A stretch of 23,895 nt of DNA from JABSOG01 sp041583135 (lineage in GTDB: Bacteria > Pseudomonadota > Gammaproteobacteria > Enterobacterales > Alteromonadaceae), in NCBI GenBank assembly GCA_041583135.1, contig JBFHGJ010000089.1, forward strand, positions 1-23,895. Reading direction: 5' to 3'. The position numbers were made by a program, and so were the translations under genes. A model generated the notes under the pieces. It had not been told where the DNA came from and searched no databases. It saw only the letters and a list, made by a program, of their open reading frames with translations. Shown in pieces: positions 1-7,573 of the stretch (the stretch's first letter is position 1; each line of letters opens with the position of its first letter).

Positions 1-76
1 TGGTGCCCAGAGGCGGAATCGAACCACCGACACGGGGATTTTCAATCCCCTGCTCTACCGACTGAGCTATCTGGGC
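1..76 (-). tRNA. tRNA-Phe (anticodon GAA)
   Basis: The reverse strand folds as a complete 76-nt cloverleaf with a 7-bp acceptor stem (GCCCAGA pairing with TCTGGGC), a D-arm with GCTCAGTCGGTAGAGC, and a T-arm containing GGTTCGATTCC. The anticodon stem is GGGGA/TCCCC with loop TTGAAAA. The anticodon GAA occupies positions 41-43 read on the minus strand, so it decodes phenylalanine. The 3' CCA is encoded at positions 1-3, as is usual in gammaproteobacteria. The body closely matches the known E. coli tRNA-Phe pattern. A strong promoter lies immediately upstream (88-116). Confidence 0.97.
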
Positions 77-87
77 AAGTGGTCGCT

Positions 88-116
88 ATTAAACGTTTTC
101 TTGACGCTCAAGTCAA
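88..116 (-). promoter_or_regulatory. sigma70 promoter of tRNA-Phe
   Basis: On the minus strand there is a -35 element TTGACT (111-116), a 17-bp spacer and a -10 element TTTAAT (88-93); each matches the consensus at five of six positions. Transcription would start around position 81, only a few bases before the mature tRNA 5' end at 76. The tRNA can therefore be transcribed independently of yggX. Confidence 0.75.
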
Positions 117-154
117 CGACTATTTTTAAAAATTATGACTGTTTGATGAAATTA

Positions 155-169
155 GCCGCAAGCTGCGGC
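155..169 (-). terminator. weak stem-loop after yggX
   Basis: A 6-bp GC-rich hairpin (arms 155-160 and 164-169, 3-nt loop) lies 22 bases past the yggX stop codon. On the minus strand it is followed by TAATTT, a short and imperfect T-run. It may act as a weak intrinsic terminator separating mutY-yggX from the tRNA-Phe promoter. Confidence 0.45.
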
Positions 170-191
170 GTAAATGGGCAAATCGGTTATT

Positions 192-467
192 TTACGACTC
201 GCTCGGTGGCTTGTAGCCTTCAATTTCAATGTCTTTGCCTTCAAACAAAAAGGCAATCATGTCTTTTTCCAAGCGCTCGCGATGCTCTGCATTCATCATG
301 TTGAGCTTGTGCTCGTTGATCAGCATGGTTTGCTTTTTCTGCCACAAACCCCACGCTTCTTTTGAAATACCGTTAAAGATGCGCTCGCCAATCTCGCCGG
401 GATACAGCTGAAAATCCAAGCCTTCTGCTTCTTTGTTCAAATACTCGCAATTTACCATTCGCGCCAT
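192..467 (-). CDS. yggX: YggX, probable Fe(2+)-trafficking protein
   Basis: This 91-residue cytoplasmic protein matches the YggX family: it starts MARMVNC, has the conserved Cys7, and carries the family segments YPGEIGERIF and the AW.LWQ.KQTMLINEHKLNM-type stretch. YggX proteins are about 90 residues long and are linked to protection of iron-sulfur clusters from oxidative damage and to iron trafficking. The exact biochemical role is still debated. An AAGG ribosome-binding site lies 8 bases before the ATG. It sits 43 bases downstream of mutY on the same strand, the usual gammaproteobacterial pairing; MutY itself carries a 4Fe-4S cluster, which gives the neighbourhood a functional logic. Confidence 0.95.
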   Translation of the reverse strand: MARMVNCEYLNKEAEGLDFQLYPGEIGERIFNGISKEAWGLWQKKQTMLINEHKLNMMNAEHRERLEKDMIAFLFEGKDIEIEGYKPPSES

Positions 468-510
468 GTCGTTTACCTTAAGTCTTTATCAGTTGCCACT
501 ATAATACGGC

Positions 511-1602
511 TCAGTTGGGCAATTTCAATCGTTTAATTTGTTTCAGTAGCTTTACCACCGGCGTGGGCACGCCAAAACTCAACTCTGTGTCTAGTCGATA
601 CCATACCGATTTATCTGAATCGGCAATAGAGCTGAAATATTGATGGTCGGCAATCTTTAAAATCACAGGGGTTATGTTGAGCTGAAAATGAGTAAAAATA
701 TGCTTCATTTCATCTAGCTCAATTTTTTGCTCTAGTACCCAGCTCTTGGTTGCAAGATAGTTTTCAAGGGCCTGTTCGTCATCCATTGCATTGAAGCTAT
801 ATAATCCACCCCAAATGCCGGTTGTCGGACGCTGATTAAGCATCACCTGCCCTTGGTAAATTACAATCGGCCATATTTCCGATTTCACCGGTTTGGCCTT
901 TTTCGGTTTTTTGTGGGGATATTCTGCCGTGGTGTTGTTGCTCCGCGCTTGGCAAAACTCGGCAACCGGACAAATATCGCAATCGGGGTTGCTGCGGGTG
1001 CAAATCGTTGCGCCAATATCCATCATCGCTTGGTTGTATGGCTGAATATTGTCTTTTGGCGTCAGCTGCTCAACTATTTGCCACAGTTGCTCCATCACTT
1101 TCGCCTGTCCATACCAGCCTTCAACTTCAAATACTCTGGCCATGACACGCTTTACGTTGCCATCTAATATTGGCAGCGGCAAATCAAGCGCCAACGAGAG
1201 TATGGCTCCGGCGGTTGACCGGCCTATCCCAGGTAACGATTCCATTTCCGTTAACGTGGTTGGAAACTCGCCATCATATTGTTCAACCACAACCTTTGCG
1301 GCTTTATGCAAATTACGCGCTCTGGCGTAATAACCCAGTCCTGTCCATAAATGCAACACCTCGTCGATGTCGGCATTGGCCAATTCGTTTACCGTAGGAA
1401 ACTTATCCATAAACCTGTGGTAATAATCAATTACTGTGGTGACTTGGGTTTGCTGCAACATGATCTCCGACACCCAAACACGATAAGGGGTGCGATTATG
1501 TTGCCACGGTAGGTGTTTGCGACCGTATTTTTCATACCAGTCGATAATGTTGACGGAAAACTGGCTTTTTGTGTCTTTAGCGATTGGGTATTGAGTTGTC
1601 AT
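511..1602 (-). CDS. mutY: A/G-specific adenine DNA glycosylase MutY
   Basis: MutY removes adenine mispaired with 8-oxoguanine or guanine during base-excision repair. In this 363-residue protein the N-terminal glycosylase domain has the catalytic Glu46 in SEIMLQQTQV. It also has the helix-hairpin-helix LPGIGRSTAGA (123-133) and the catalytic Asp147 in PILDGNVKRV. The 4Fe-4S ligands follow the expected C-x6-C-x2-C-x5-C spacing at Cys201, 208, 211 and 217. Residues from about 240 form the NUDIX-like C-terminal domain that reads 8-oxoG, including GIWGGLYSF. Length is normal for the family. No clear Shine-Dalgarno precedes the ATG. It is probably co-transcribed with yggX and diverges from trmB. 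Confidence 0.97.
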   Translation of the reverse strand: MTTQYPIAKDTKSQFSVNIIDWYEKYGRKHLPWQHNRTPYRVWVSEIMLQQTQVTTVIDYYHRFMDKFPTVNELANADIDEVLHLWTGLGYYARARNLHKAAKVVVEQYDGEFPTTLTEMESLPGIGRSTAGAILSLALDLPLPILDGNVKRVMARVFEVEGWYGQAKVMEQLWQIVEQLTPKDNIQPYNQAMMDIGATICTRSNPDCDICPVAEFCQARSNNTTAEYPHKKPKKAKPVKSEIWPIVIYQGQVMLNQRPTTGIWGGLYSFNAMDDEQALENYLATKSWVLEQKIELDEMKHIFTHFQLNITPVILKIADHQYFSSIADSDKSVWYRLDTELSFGVPTPVVKLLKQIKRLKLPN

Positions 1603-1750
1603 CTATTGTGTTAAATATGCGCGATGGCGCCGGCTTGGCTGCAATTTGGCTCACAGTCTAATCTCAAGGCTAAAAATAGCAACCGCTAAAGCTGGAAAGG
1701 TAACGCCAAATCGCCGATAATGCCGACTTTTGCAACCGATAAAGAGCAAA

Positions 1751-2476
1751 ATGACTGACAAGCAACACAAAACCATCGAGCAGGCCCAAGCTGAGGGCAA
1801 ACACATCCGTACGATTAAGAGTTATGTTTTACGTGAAGGCCGTATGACCAAAGGTCAAGCTACCGCTCACGAGAAATATTGGCCGACCATGGGTTTAAAC
1901 TACACCAAAGAAGCCATCGACTTAACCGAAGTGTTTGGCCGCGACGCGCCCACTACCTTAGAGATTGGTTTTGGCATGGGTAAGTCTTTGGTTGAAATGG
2001 CAGCTAACCTGCCAGAGCGCAATTTTATCGGCATTGAAGTTCACGGCCCAGGTGTCGGCGCCTGTTTGATGGATGCCGGTGAAGCTGAGCTGACTAACCT
2101 CAGAGTGTACCAACACGATGGTGTTGAGGTAATGCGCGATAGCATCGCCGAGCAAAGTCTTGATTGCATTCAGCTGTTTTTCCCTGATCCTTGGCACAAA
2201 AAGCGTCATCACAAACGCCGTATTGTACAGCCTGAATTTGTGCAGTCGGTCAGACGTAACCTTAAGATCGGTGGCGTCTTTCACATGGCTACCGACTGGG
2301 AGAACTACGCCGAGCATATGTTAGAGGTGATGAACGCGGCAGAAGGTTTTGAAAACCTATCACCAACCGCCGACTATGTTGAAAGACCCGATAGTCGCCC
2401 GCTGACGAAATTTGAACAACGTGGTCACCGTCTTGGCCACGGCGTTTGGGATTTAATGTTCAAGCGAGTGAAATAA
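1751..2476 (+). CDS. trmB: tRNA (guanine-N7-)-methyltransferase TrmB
   Basis: TrmB methylates N7 of G46 in the variable loop of many tRNAs using S-adenosylmethionine. The Rossmann motif I EIGFGMGKS is at residues 71-79. The family signature FFPDPWHKKRHHKRR is at 143-157, and the C-terminal block RPLTKFEQRGHRLGHG is at 216-231. I chose the ATG at 1751 (241 residues, close to the 239 of E. coli TrmB). The frame stays open upstream to a TTG at 1730, but the seven extra residues are not family-like. Its stop codon overlaps the rsmC start (TAATG), so the two are probably translationally coupled. Confidence 0.96.
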   Translation: MTDKQHKTIEQAQAEGKHIRTIKSYVLREGRMTKGQATAHEKYWPTMGLNYTKEAIDLTEVFGRDAPTTLEIGFGMGKSLVEMAANLPERNFIGIEVHGPGVGACLMDAGEAELTNLRVYQHDGVEVMRDSIAEQSLDCIQLFFPDPWHKKRHHKRRIVQPEFVQSVRRNLKIGGVFHMATDWENYAEHMLEVMNAAEGFENLSPTADYVERPDSRPLTKFEQRGHRLGHGVWDLMFKRVK

Positions 2477-3531
2477 TGGCGGCTTTTGATAACGCCAGTT
2501 TGCTGCTAGAGCGCAGCTTTGCCAAAGGTGACGCACTCGCCGCCTTTGACAACATTGCGCTGGTCAACTTTAAAGATGATGGCTATGCCAACTATCTGGC
2601 ACAGCAATTTCCTGATAAACGCTTTAGCGGCTTAACTTATAATTTTGCCGACTATCACAGCATTTTGAACAAACAGCCCAATTTAGCTGCATTTTGTAGT
2701 CATCAATTTGAGTTTGAGCAGCCGTTCGACTGTGTTGTCATCTACTTTCCCAAGTCAAAACCTGAGTTTGAGTATTTAATTAACAACTTGTTTAATCACG
2801 TAAGTTTAGACAGTCCCATCTATGTTGTCGGCGACAACAAAGGGGGCGTTAAAAGTAGTGATAAACTCATGGCTAAGTTTTGTACCAAGGCGCAAAAAAT
2901 TGATGCCGCCAAGCATTGTGCGCTGTATTTAGCCTTGTTAAATCAAGCATCTGAGCCATTTGAGCCACAAAACTGGTATAAAAGCTATCCTTTAACCATA
3001 AAAGATGTCACATTAAGCGTTTACACCCTGCCCGGCGTATTTAGCCACGGCAGTTTGGACGATGGAACCAAGTTATTGCTTGAGAGCCTCAAAAGGCCAG
3101 CTAAAGGCCAGGTGCTGGACTTTGGTTGCGGCGCTGGGCTTATCGGCGCGTTTTTGGCCAAGCAAAACCCCGAGGTTGCAGTCACGGGTCTTGATGTCAG
3201 TGCCTTGGCGGTTGAATCAACGCTAACCACCTATCGCGAAAATGGTATCAAAGGTCACGCCGTGTTATCAGATGGATTGTCACAGCTTAACGGTAGGTTC
3301 CAACAGGTTTATACCAATCCCCCCTTTCACACCGGGGTAAAAACCAACTATGCCATCACCGAGCAATTTGTTGCTGATATCGGCCAATATTTACAAAAGT
3401 CAGGCGAGCTGTGGCTTGTGGCTAACAGTTTTTTGAAATATCAACCATTATTACAACAGCAGTTCGGCCACTTTGACATTGTTTCAGCCAACAAGAGGTT
3501 TAATGTTTACTATGGATGCAAAACCAACTAG
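2476..3531 (+). CDS. rsmC: 16S rRNA (guanine-N2-)-methyltransferase RsmC
   Basis: RsmC makes m2G1207 in 16S rRNA of the 30S subunit. The 351-residue protein has the two-domain layout of the family. The N-terminal half is a degenerate, non-catalytic methyltransferase fold. The C-terminal half is the active domain, with SAM motif VLDFGCGAG (213-221) and the catalytic NPPF motif at 281-284. The downstream HTGVKTNY block is also typical. The start is set at the ATG overlapping the trmB stop by one base. An in-frame codon 30 bases earlier exists but lies inside trmB. The 3' end overlaps the next small gene by 29 bases, suggesting a trmB-rsmC-small-gene transcript. Confidence 0.93.
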   Translation: MAAFDNASLLLERSFAKGDALAAFDNIALVNFKDDGYANYLAQQFPDKRFSGLTYNFADYHSILNKQPNLAAFCSHQFEFEQPFDCVVIYFPKSKPEFEYLINNLFNHVSLDSPIYVVGDNKGGVKSSDKLMAKFCTKAQKIDAAKHCALYLALLNQASEPFEPQNWYKSYPLTIKDVTLSVYTLPGVFSHGSLDDGTKLLLESLKRPAKGQVLDFGCGAGLIGAFLAKQNPEVAVTGLDVSALAVESTLTTYRENGIKGHAVLSDGLSQLNGRFQQVYTNPPFHTGVKTNYAITEQFVADIGQYLQKSGELWLVANSFLKYQPLLQQQFGHFDIVSANKRFNVYYGCKTN

Positions 3532-3853
3532 CGGTGGTTCGAAAGGAAAACGCCACGCCACCAAGTTAGTGCTAAGCGCGATTGTGCTGATCAGTTTTGG
3601 CGCGAGCGCTATCGATGCCTGTATACAAAACCCAAGGCGCAGTGAACCATGCCCGCATCAGATTTATCGCATGATGAAGCTACGCGACAGCGAACCTGCC
3701 AAAATTACCTGCATTTGTCTGGCTGACTTTGATAAGTTTTTAACGCCGGCAAAGACAGATACGGAAAAGGCCCTTAGAAAAATGGAATTGAAGCGACTTG
3801 CCGCAGAGTTGCAACTCACCGAAGAACAGGTAGCCAATTTGGCAAAACGCTAA
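3503..3853 (+). CDS. small exported cysteine-containing protein, unknown function
   Basis: I do not recognise this 116-residue protein. It has a basic N-terminus (GKRHATK), then a hydrophobic segment at about 21-36 ending in GASA, which looks like a Sec signal peptide cleaved near residue 36-37 or an uncleaved anchor. The mature part has four cysteines (40, 50, 70, 72), compatible with periplasmic disulfides, and a charged C-terminal helix ending in TEEQVANLAKR. An AAGAGG sequence precedes two possible ATGs. The one at 3503 has a short 4-base spacing and the one at 3512 a long 13-base spacing; I chose 3503. It overlaps the rsmC 3' end by 29 bases, which points to translational coupling. I think it is real because of the signal peptide, the RBS and its exit from the rsmC frame. 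Confidence 0.7.
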   Translation: MFTMDAKPTSGGSKGKRHATKLVLSAIVLISFGASAIDACIQNPRRSEPCPHQIYRMMKLRDSEPAKITCICLADFDKFLTPAKTDTEKALRKMELKRLAAELQLTEEQVANLAKR

Positions 3854-3860
3854 ATTTAGG

Positions 3861-3888
3861 TTGACGATTCTAGCCAGCTCGGTAAAGT
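3861..3888 (+). promoter_or_regulatory. candidate promoter for the DUF445 gene
   Basis: A -35-like TTGACG (3861-3866) and a -10-like TAAAGT (3883-3888) are separated by 16 bp and lie 51 bases before the ATG at 3940. The -10 match is only moderate. A second AT-rich candidate (TATAAA at about 3917) lies closer to the gene. Treat this as tentative. Confidence 0.3.
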
Positions 3889-3939
3889 GAACAAATTGCC
3901 TTTTAAACGATTGTTTTATAAATATTCCAATAAGCTTAC

Positions 3940-5145
3940 ATGCAATTTATTCTTGATAACATCGCACTACTTTCTATTCCGCTGATCAGCGCTTTTGTCG
4001 GTTGGGCAACCAACTTTTTGGCGGTGAAGATGATGTTCTACCCGATCAAGTTCGTCGGGCTTAAACCGATATTAGGCTGGCAAGGTATTATTCCTTCTAA
4101 AGCCCGTGAAATGGCGGAAATTGAGGTCGATCTGGTACTGGGTAAATTGCTTAGCGTCAAAGAGATAGCCGCTCGATTAGAGCCGCCTAAGATGTATGAG
4201 CTGATTGAGCGCAGACTCAACCAAGTGTTAAAGCGCATTGTCAACGAAGTGATGGAAGAATCGGCCCCTAAACTGTGGGCGATGTTACCCGTACAGGCTA
4301 AAAACGCCCTATATATGCGCATAGAGTACGACATTCCCGGTGTCGTCAATAAAATGGTCACCGACTTTCAGGAAAACGTCGAAGAAATTCTCGATATTAA
4401 AAAGATTGTGGTTGAAGAACTCACCAACGACCCTGAGCTGATCAACGAGATCTTTTTAAAAGCCGGCGCCAAAGAATTTCCTTTTATTATCAATTCCGGC
4501 TGGTATTTCGGCTTTTTGTTTGGCCTGATCACCATGGCGGTATGGTATTTCTTCCCAATGTGGTGGATATTGCCCTTAGGTGGCCTCATTGTCGGCTACG
4601 CCACCAACTGGATAGCACTAGCGATTATCTTCGAGCCGAAAAACCCGGTAAAACTGGGTCCTGTAACCATTCAAGGCATGTTCTTAAAACGTCAGCAGGA
4701 AGTCTCTCAAGTCTATGCCGAACTCATTCAGGCGAAGTTGTTCAATGCTGAGGTGATCACCAGAGCCATTGTCCGCGGTTCAGGTTCTGAGCAACTGTTG
4801 GAGCTGATTGAGCTGCATGTCAACGACGCCATAGACCGTTATATCAATGTGGCATTGCCCTACTTCACCTTAGGAGTCGGCTCTGAGAACTATTACAAGA
4901 TGAAGCACTTGGCGGCTCAGCGCATTTTTGAAGACTCTGAGAAATATCTACAATACGCGCAAGCCTATGCCAACGAAGCCCTTAGCATTGAAACCGATTT
5001 ACGCGAGAAGATGCAGGCCCTAAGCCCTGCCGAATTTGAAGGGGTATTGCGCCCTGCCTACCAAGCCGATGAGTGGAAACTGATTGTGGTAGGCTCAATT
5101 CTCGGCATGTTGGCCGGTGTCGGCCAGTTGTATCTGATGATCTAG
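3940..5145 (+). CDS. DUF445 family inner-membrane protein
   Basis: This 401-residue protein matches the DUF445 (YheB-like) membrane family, whose biochemical role is not known. It has hydrophobic segments at about 8-33, 186-231 and 379-400. Between them lie two long charged, probably helical stretches. The motif VGWATNFLAVKMMFYP (20-35) recurs as VGYATNWIALAIIFEP (218-233). The similarity continues into the following 35 residues, so the protein is an internal two-fold repeat. The gene stands alone on the plus strand, 86 bases after the small rsmC-linked gene, and converges on the transporter at 5227. Two hairpins lie between them. Confidence 0.85.
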   Translation: MQFILDNIALLSIPLISAFVGWATNFLAVKMMFYPIKFVGLKPILGWQGIIPSKAREMAEIEVDLVLGKLLSVKEIAARLEPPKMYELIERRLNQVLKRIVNEVMEESAPKLWAMLPVQAKNALYMRIEYDIPGVVNKMVTDFQENVEEILDIKKIVVEELTNDPELINEIFLKAGAKEFPFIINSGWYFGFLFGLITMAVWYFFPMWWILPLGGLIVGYATNWIALAIIFEPKNPVKLGPVTIQGMFLKRQQEVSQVYAELIQAKLFNAEVITRAIVRGSGSEQLLELIELHVNDAIDRYINVALPYFTLGVGSENYYKMKHLAAQRIFEDSEKYLQYAQAYANEALSIETDLREKMQALSPAEFEGVLRPAYQADEWKLIVVGSILGMLAGVGQLYLMI

Positions 5146-5176
5146 CTCGATTGACGCTATACCACTTCAATCGAGC
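5145..5176 (+). terminator. inverted repeat after the DUF445 gene
   Basis: A perfect 10-bp inverted repeat (GCTCGATTGA at 5145-5154 and TCAATCGAGC at 5167-5176, 12-base loop) overlaps the last base of the DUF445 stop codon. It is followed on the plus strand by CCTTATAAGTCTT, which has no good T-run. It may contribute to termination or to mRNA 3'-end protection. Confidence 0.4.
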
Positions 5177-5194
5177 CCTTATAAGTCTTAACAA

Positions 5195-5214
5195 AGCCTG
5201 TGAACCCACAGGCT
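5195..5214 (-). terminator. rho-independent terminator of the POT-like transporter gene
   Basis: An 8-bp stem (AGCCTGTG/CACAGGCT, arms 5195-5202 and 5207-5214) with a 4-base loop lies 12 bases past the transporter stop codon. On the minus strand it is followed by TTGTTA, a moderate T-rich tail, so termination of leftward transcription is the better reading. Confidence 0.6.
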
Positions 5215-5226
5215 CTAAACTGACAG

Positions 5227-6294
5227 CTAAAACAACTTCACTACTGCCGTGGCGAGAACAGGCGGTAATAACGTAAACAAAAAGACGTTAATTGAGATAT
5301 ACCTTTGATTAGCGTTTTGCAACACCACCGAAATCATGATTGGCACCGATAACGCCTCAAATACACCAAGAATAATGAAAAAGCCGATCGCTAAGCTCAT
5401 AGCGGGCTCTGTGATAAAGCCGGTGATGGCAAAAGCACAGCCGTACAAAATGACAGCCACAATTAATTTAGGCAATGAAGCTACGGCTTTAAACCACCAT
5501 AAAAGAGCAAACACAATCAAGCAAAGTAATGCGACCACTGGCTGCAATAGAGGCATACCGACAACAAGTTGATTTTGCGCCCCACTATCAAAGCCAGGAT
5601 CACCAACGACAGTAAACACAAACCCTAAAAGCCCCAGCAAAATCAATAATCCTATGTGATTGCTACCTTGTTGTTCGCTTTGAGCCTGGCTCTTGTGTCG
5701 AGATGCTTGTGGCAGGTGTTTGTTGGCCAAGATCATAAATATCATGCTGATAAGCTGAAATCCTGCGGCCAAGGCAAACCCTGTTGCCCAGCTAAATTGT
5801 GATGTCACGTTATAGACGGCCATCACCCCGAAAAATCCACCGAGATACCCAGCTATAAACACAAAGCTAACAGCACCATCTAGGCGCGATTTATGGTGAT
5901 TGAACAGCTGGCCCAATGCGCCCCAATGACTCGGAATAAAGCAGCCGTTACCTATACATATCAGCAGCAGCGAAAAATAAAAGTTCAGGCCTACTGCAAT
6001 AGAAAGATAGCCAATCGATGTCAGGATACAGCCGAGTATAAGCGTTCGATAAGTGCCAAATAAAAAGTCGGCAAGACAAGCCCCAATAAACTGCATTGCG
6101 ACAATCCCAAAAGTGAATACACCATACAACATAATGGCTTCTTCTTGGGTTTTCGCCAAACCGCTATTTTGGTCGACGAGATACAACACAAAAATGGCTC
6201 TTAAGCCGTAGTATCCTAACCGTTCAAATAGCTTACAGATGGTCAATAGAGATAAACCTGTGGTCATCCCCTGAGGTAATGATCCATGTTGCAT
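5227..6294 (-). CDS. short POT/PTR2-like MFS transporter
   Basis: A polytopic inner-membrane protein of 355 residues with roughly ten hydrophobic segments. The first helix contains ERLGYYGLRAIFVLYL, very like helix 1 of proton-coupled oligopeptide transporters. The cytoplasmic loop has GACLADFLFGTYRT, matching the conserved POT loop after helix 2. Two features are odd. Family members are usually about 450-500 residues, so this one is short. The canonical ExxER proton-coupling motif reads KLFER (residues 21-25), with lysine in place of the first glutamate. The ATG at 6294 has GAAGGAAAG just upstream and is preferred to an in-frame TTG at 6309. Substrate unknown; it could be a divergent MFS carrier rather than a peptide importer. 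Confidence 0.8.
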   Translation of the reverse strand: MQHGSLPQGMTTGLSLLTICKLFERLGYYGLRAIFVLYLVDQNSGLAKTQEEAIMLYGVFTFGIVAMQFIGACLADFLFGTYRTLILGCILTSIGYLSIAVGLNFYFSLLLICIGNGCFIPSHWGALGQLFNHHKSRLDGAVSFVFIAGYLGGFFGVMAVYNVTSQFSWATGFALAAGFQLISMIFMILANKHLPQASRHKSQAQSEQQGSNHIGLLILLGLLGFVFTVVGDPGFDSGAQNQLVVGMPLLQPVVALLCLIVFALLWWFKAVASLPKLIVAVILYGCAFAITGFITEPAMSLAIGFFIILGVFEALSVPIMISVVLQNANQRYISINVFLFTLLPPVLATAVVKLF

Positions 6295-6354
6295 ATTACT
6301 TTCCTTCAATAAAAATACGAAAAAATACCGTTAGTTCATCATTATTCAAAAACA

Positions 6355-6382
6355 ACAAAGCCCAGCAAATGCTGGGCTTTGT
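6355..6382 (-). terminator. rho-independent terminator of the rpsP-rplS operon
   Basis: A perfect 13-bp inverted repeat (ACAAAGCCCAGCA at 6355-6367 and its complement at 6370-6382) lies 28 bases after the rplS stop codon. On the minus strand it is followed by TGTTTTTG. This is a classic strong intrinsic terminator for the ribosomal operon. Confidence 0.9.
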
Positions 6383-6410
6383 CACGCTATTGCGTTTAAG
6401 AGCAATTAGC

Positions 6411-6773
6411 TTATCGGCTAACTTTCTCTTTGATACGCGCGCTACGACCAGAACGGTCACGCAAGTAGTACAACTTGGCGCGACGAACGTCACCGCGGCG
6501 TTTCACTTCGATGCTCTCTACAGTAGGACTGTGGGTTTGGAATACACGCTCTACACCAACACCGCTTGAGATCTTACGTACAGTGAATGCAGAGTGTAAA
6601 CCACGGTTGCGCTTGGCGATAACAACGCCTTCATAAGCCTGCAAACGAGATTTGTCACCTTCACGTACACGTACTTTCACCACTACGGTGTCACCTGGTC
6701 CGAATTTCGGCAGGTCGTTTTTCATTTGCTCTGCTTCAAGCGCGGCAATGATGTTTTGACTAACTTTGCTCAT
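6411..6773 (-). CDS. rplS: 50S ribosomal protein L19
   Basis: This 120-residue protein is clearly L19, a large-subunit protein near the 30S-50S interface. It has the conserved blocks FGPGDTVVVKVRVREGDKSR, YEGVVIAKRNRGL and KLYYLRDRSGRSARIKE. Length and basic composition are normal. It is the last gene of the rpsP-rimM-trmD-rplS operon, begins 42 bases after trmD with a GAGAG ribosome-binding site, and is followed by a strong terminator. Confidence 0.98.
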   Translation of the reverse strand: MSKVSQNIIAALEAEQMKNDLPKFGPGDTVVVKVRVREGDKSRLQAYEGVVIAKRNRGLHSAFTVRKISSGVGVERVFQTHSPTVESIEVKRRGDVRRAKLYYLRDRSGRSARIKEKVSR

Positions 6774-6815
6774 TTTAATCTCTCTTACCTAGGTAAACTG
6801 TCATGGGTTTAGGCT

Positions 6816-7568
6816 TCATATGTCGCCGGCTTTGATTTTGGCCAGCAATGTCGCCTGCTCCTCAGTCAGAGCTAGATGGTTAAATAGTTCTGGCCTTCTA
6901 AGCCAAGTCCGTCTTAAGGACTCGGTTAAACGCCACTTTTCGATGGCCTTATGGTTACCGCTAAGCAGCACCTCGGGCACTTTTTTGTCGTCCAGTATCT
7001 CGGGTCTTGTGTAGTGTGGACAATCAAGCAATCCATCAGAGAAAGAATCTTGCTCTGCTGAGAGCTTATGCCCCAAAACCCCCGGTATCACTCTTGATAC
7101 AGCATCTATCAAGGTTAGTGCCGGTAGTTCTCCACCACTTAGCACGTAATCTCCGATTGACCATTCTTCGTCAATCTCCGATTCTATTACGCGCTCATCA
7201 ATTCCTTCATAACGACCACACACCAGAATCAAACGCTCGTTTGCGGCGAGTTGCTTCACCCCTTGTTGATCTAACTTTCTGCCCTGAGGCGAAAGATAAA
7301 TCACCTTTGCGCTTGGACCTCCATCGGCTCGCGCCGCCTGGATTGCGTCTTTGAGCGGTTGCACCATCATCAACATGCCGGGACCACCACCGTAAGGCCG
7401 GTCATCTACAGTACGATGCTTATCAAAAGCAAAGTCCCGCGGATTGTAGCAATTGAAATCGATAATGCCATTTTTTACCGCCCGTCCAAAGACTCCTTGC
7501 TCGGTAAACACACTAAACATTTCTGGAAACAGGGTAACTGCCCCGACCCATAATTTGCTTGATGTCAC
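6816..7568 (-). CDS. trmD: tRNA (guanine37-N1)-methyltransferase TrmD
   Basis: TrmD makes m1G37 next to the anticodon and prevents +1 frameshifting. Family blocks are all present: TLFPEMF near the N-terminus, HRTVDDRPYGGGPGMLMMVQ, the SAM-binding trefoil-knot segments YLSPQGRKLDQ and CGRYEGIDERVI, then DEEWSIGDYVLSGGE and LLDCPHYTRPE. The start is uncertain. I chose the GTG at 7568, five bases after the rimM stop codon, giving 250 residues. A TTG at 7592 would add eight residues and overlap rimM by 19 bases. Neither has a strong Shine-Dalgarno, so translation is probably coupled to rimM. Confidence 0.95.
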   Translation of the reverse strand: MTSSKLWVGAVTLFPEMFSVFTEQGVFGRAVKNGIIDFNCYNPRDFAFDKHRTVDDRPYGGGPGMLMMVQPLKDAIQAARADGGPSAKVIYLSPQGRKLDQQGVKQLAANERLILVCGRYEGIDERVIESEIDEEWSIGDYVLSGGELPALTLIDAVSRVIPGVLGHKLSAEQDSFSDGLLDCPHYTRPEILDDKKVPEVLLSGNHKAIEKWRLTESLRRTWLRRPELFNHLALTEEQATLLAKIKAGDI

Positions 7569-7573
7569 CTGCT

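Noticed and set aside
101..411. Plus-strand frames of 60-67 codons across and beside yggX
   Set aside because: They overlap yggX antisense and the tRNA promoter, and the products have no recognisable features.
1603..1750. Promoters in the mutY/trmB divergent region
   Set aside because: Both genes need promoters here, but no -35/-10 pair with good spacing stands out on either strand.
1958..2317. 119-codon minus-strand frame inside trmB
   Set aside because: It is fully antisense to a clear trmB with all its motifs, and has no independent support.
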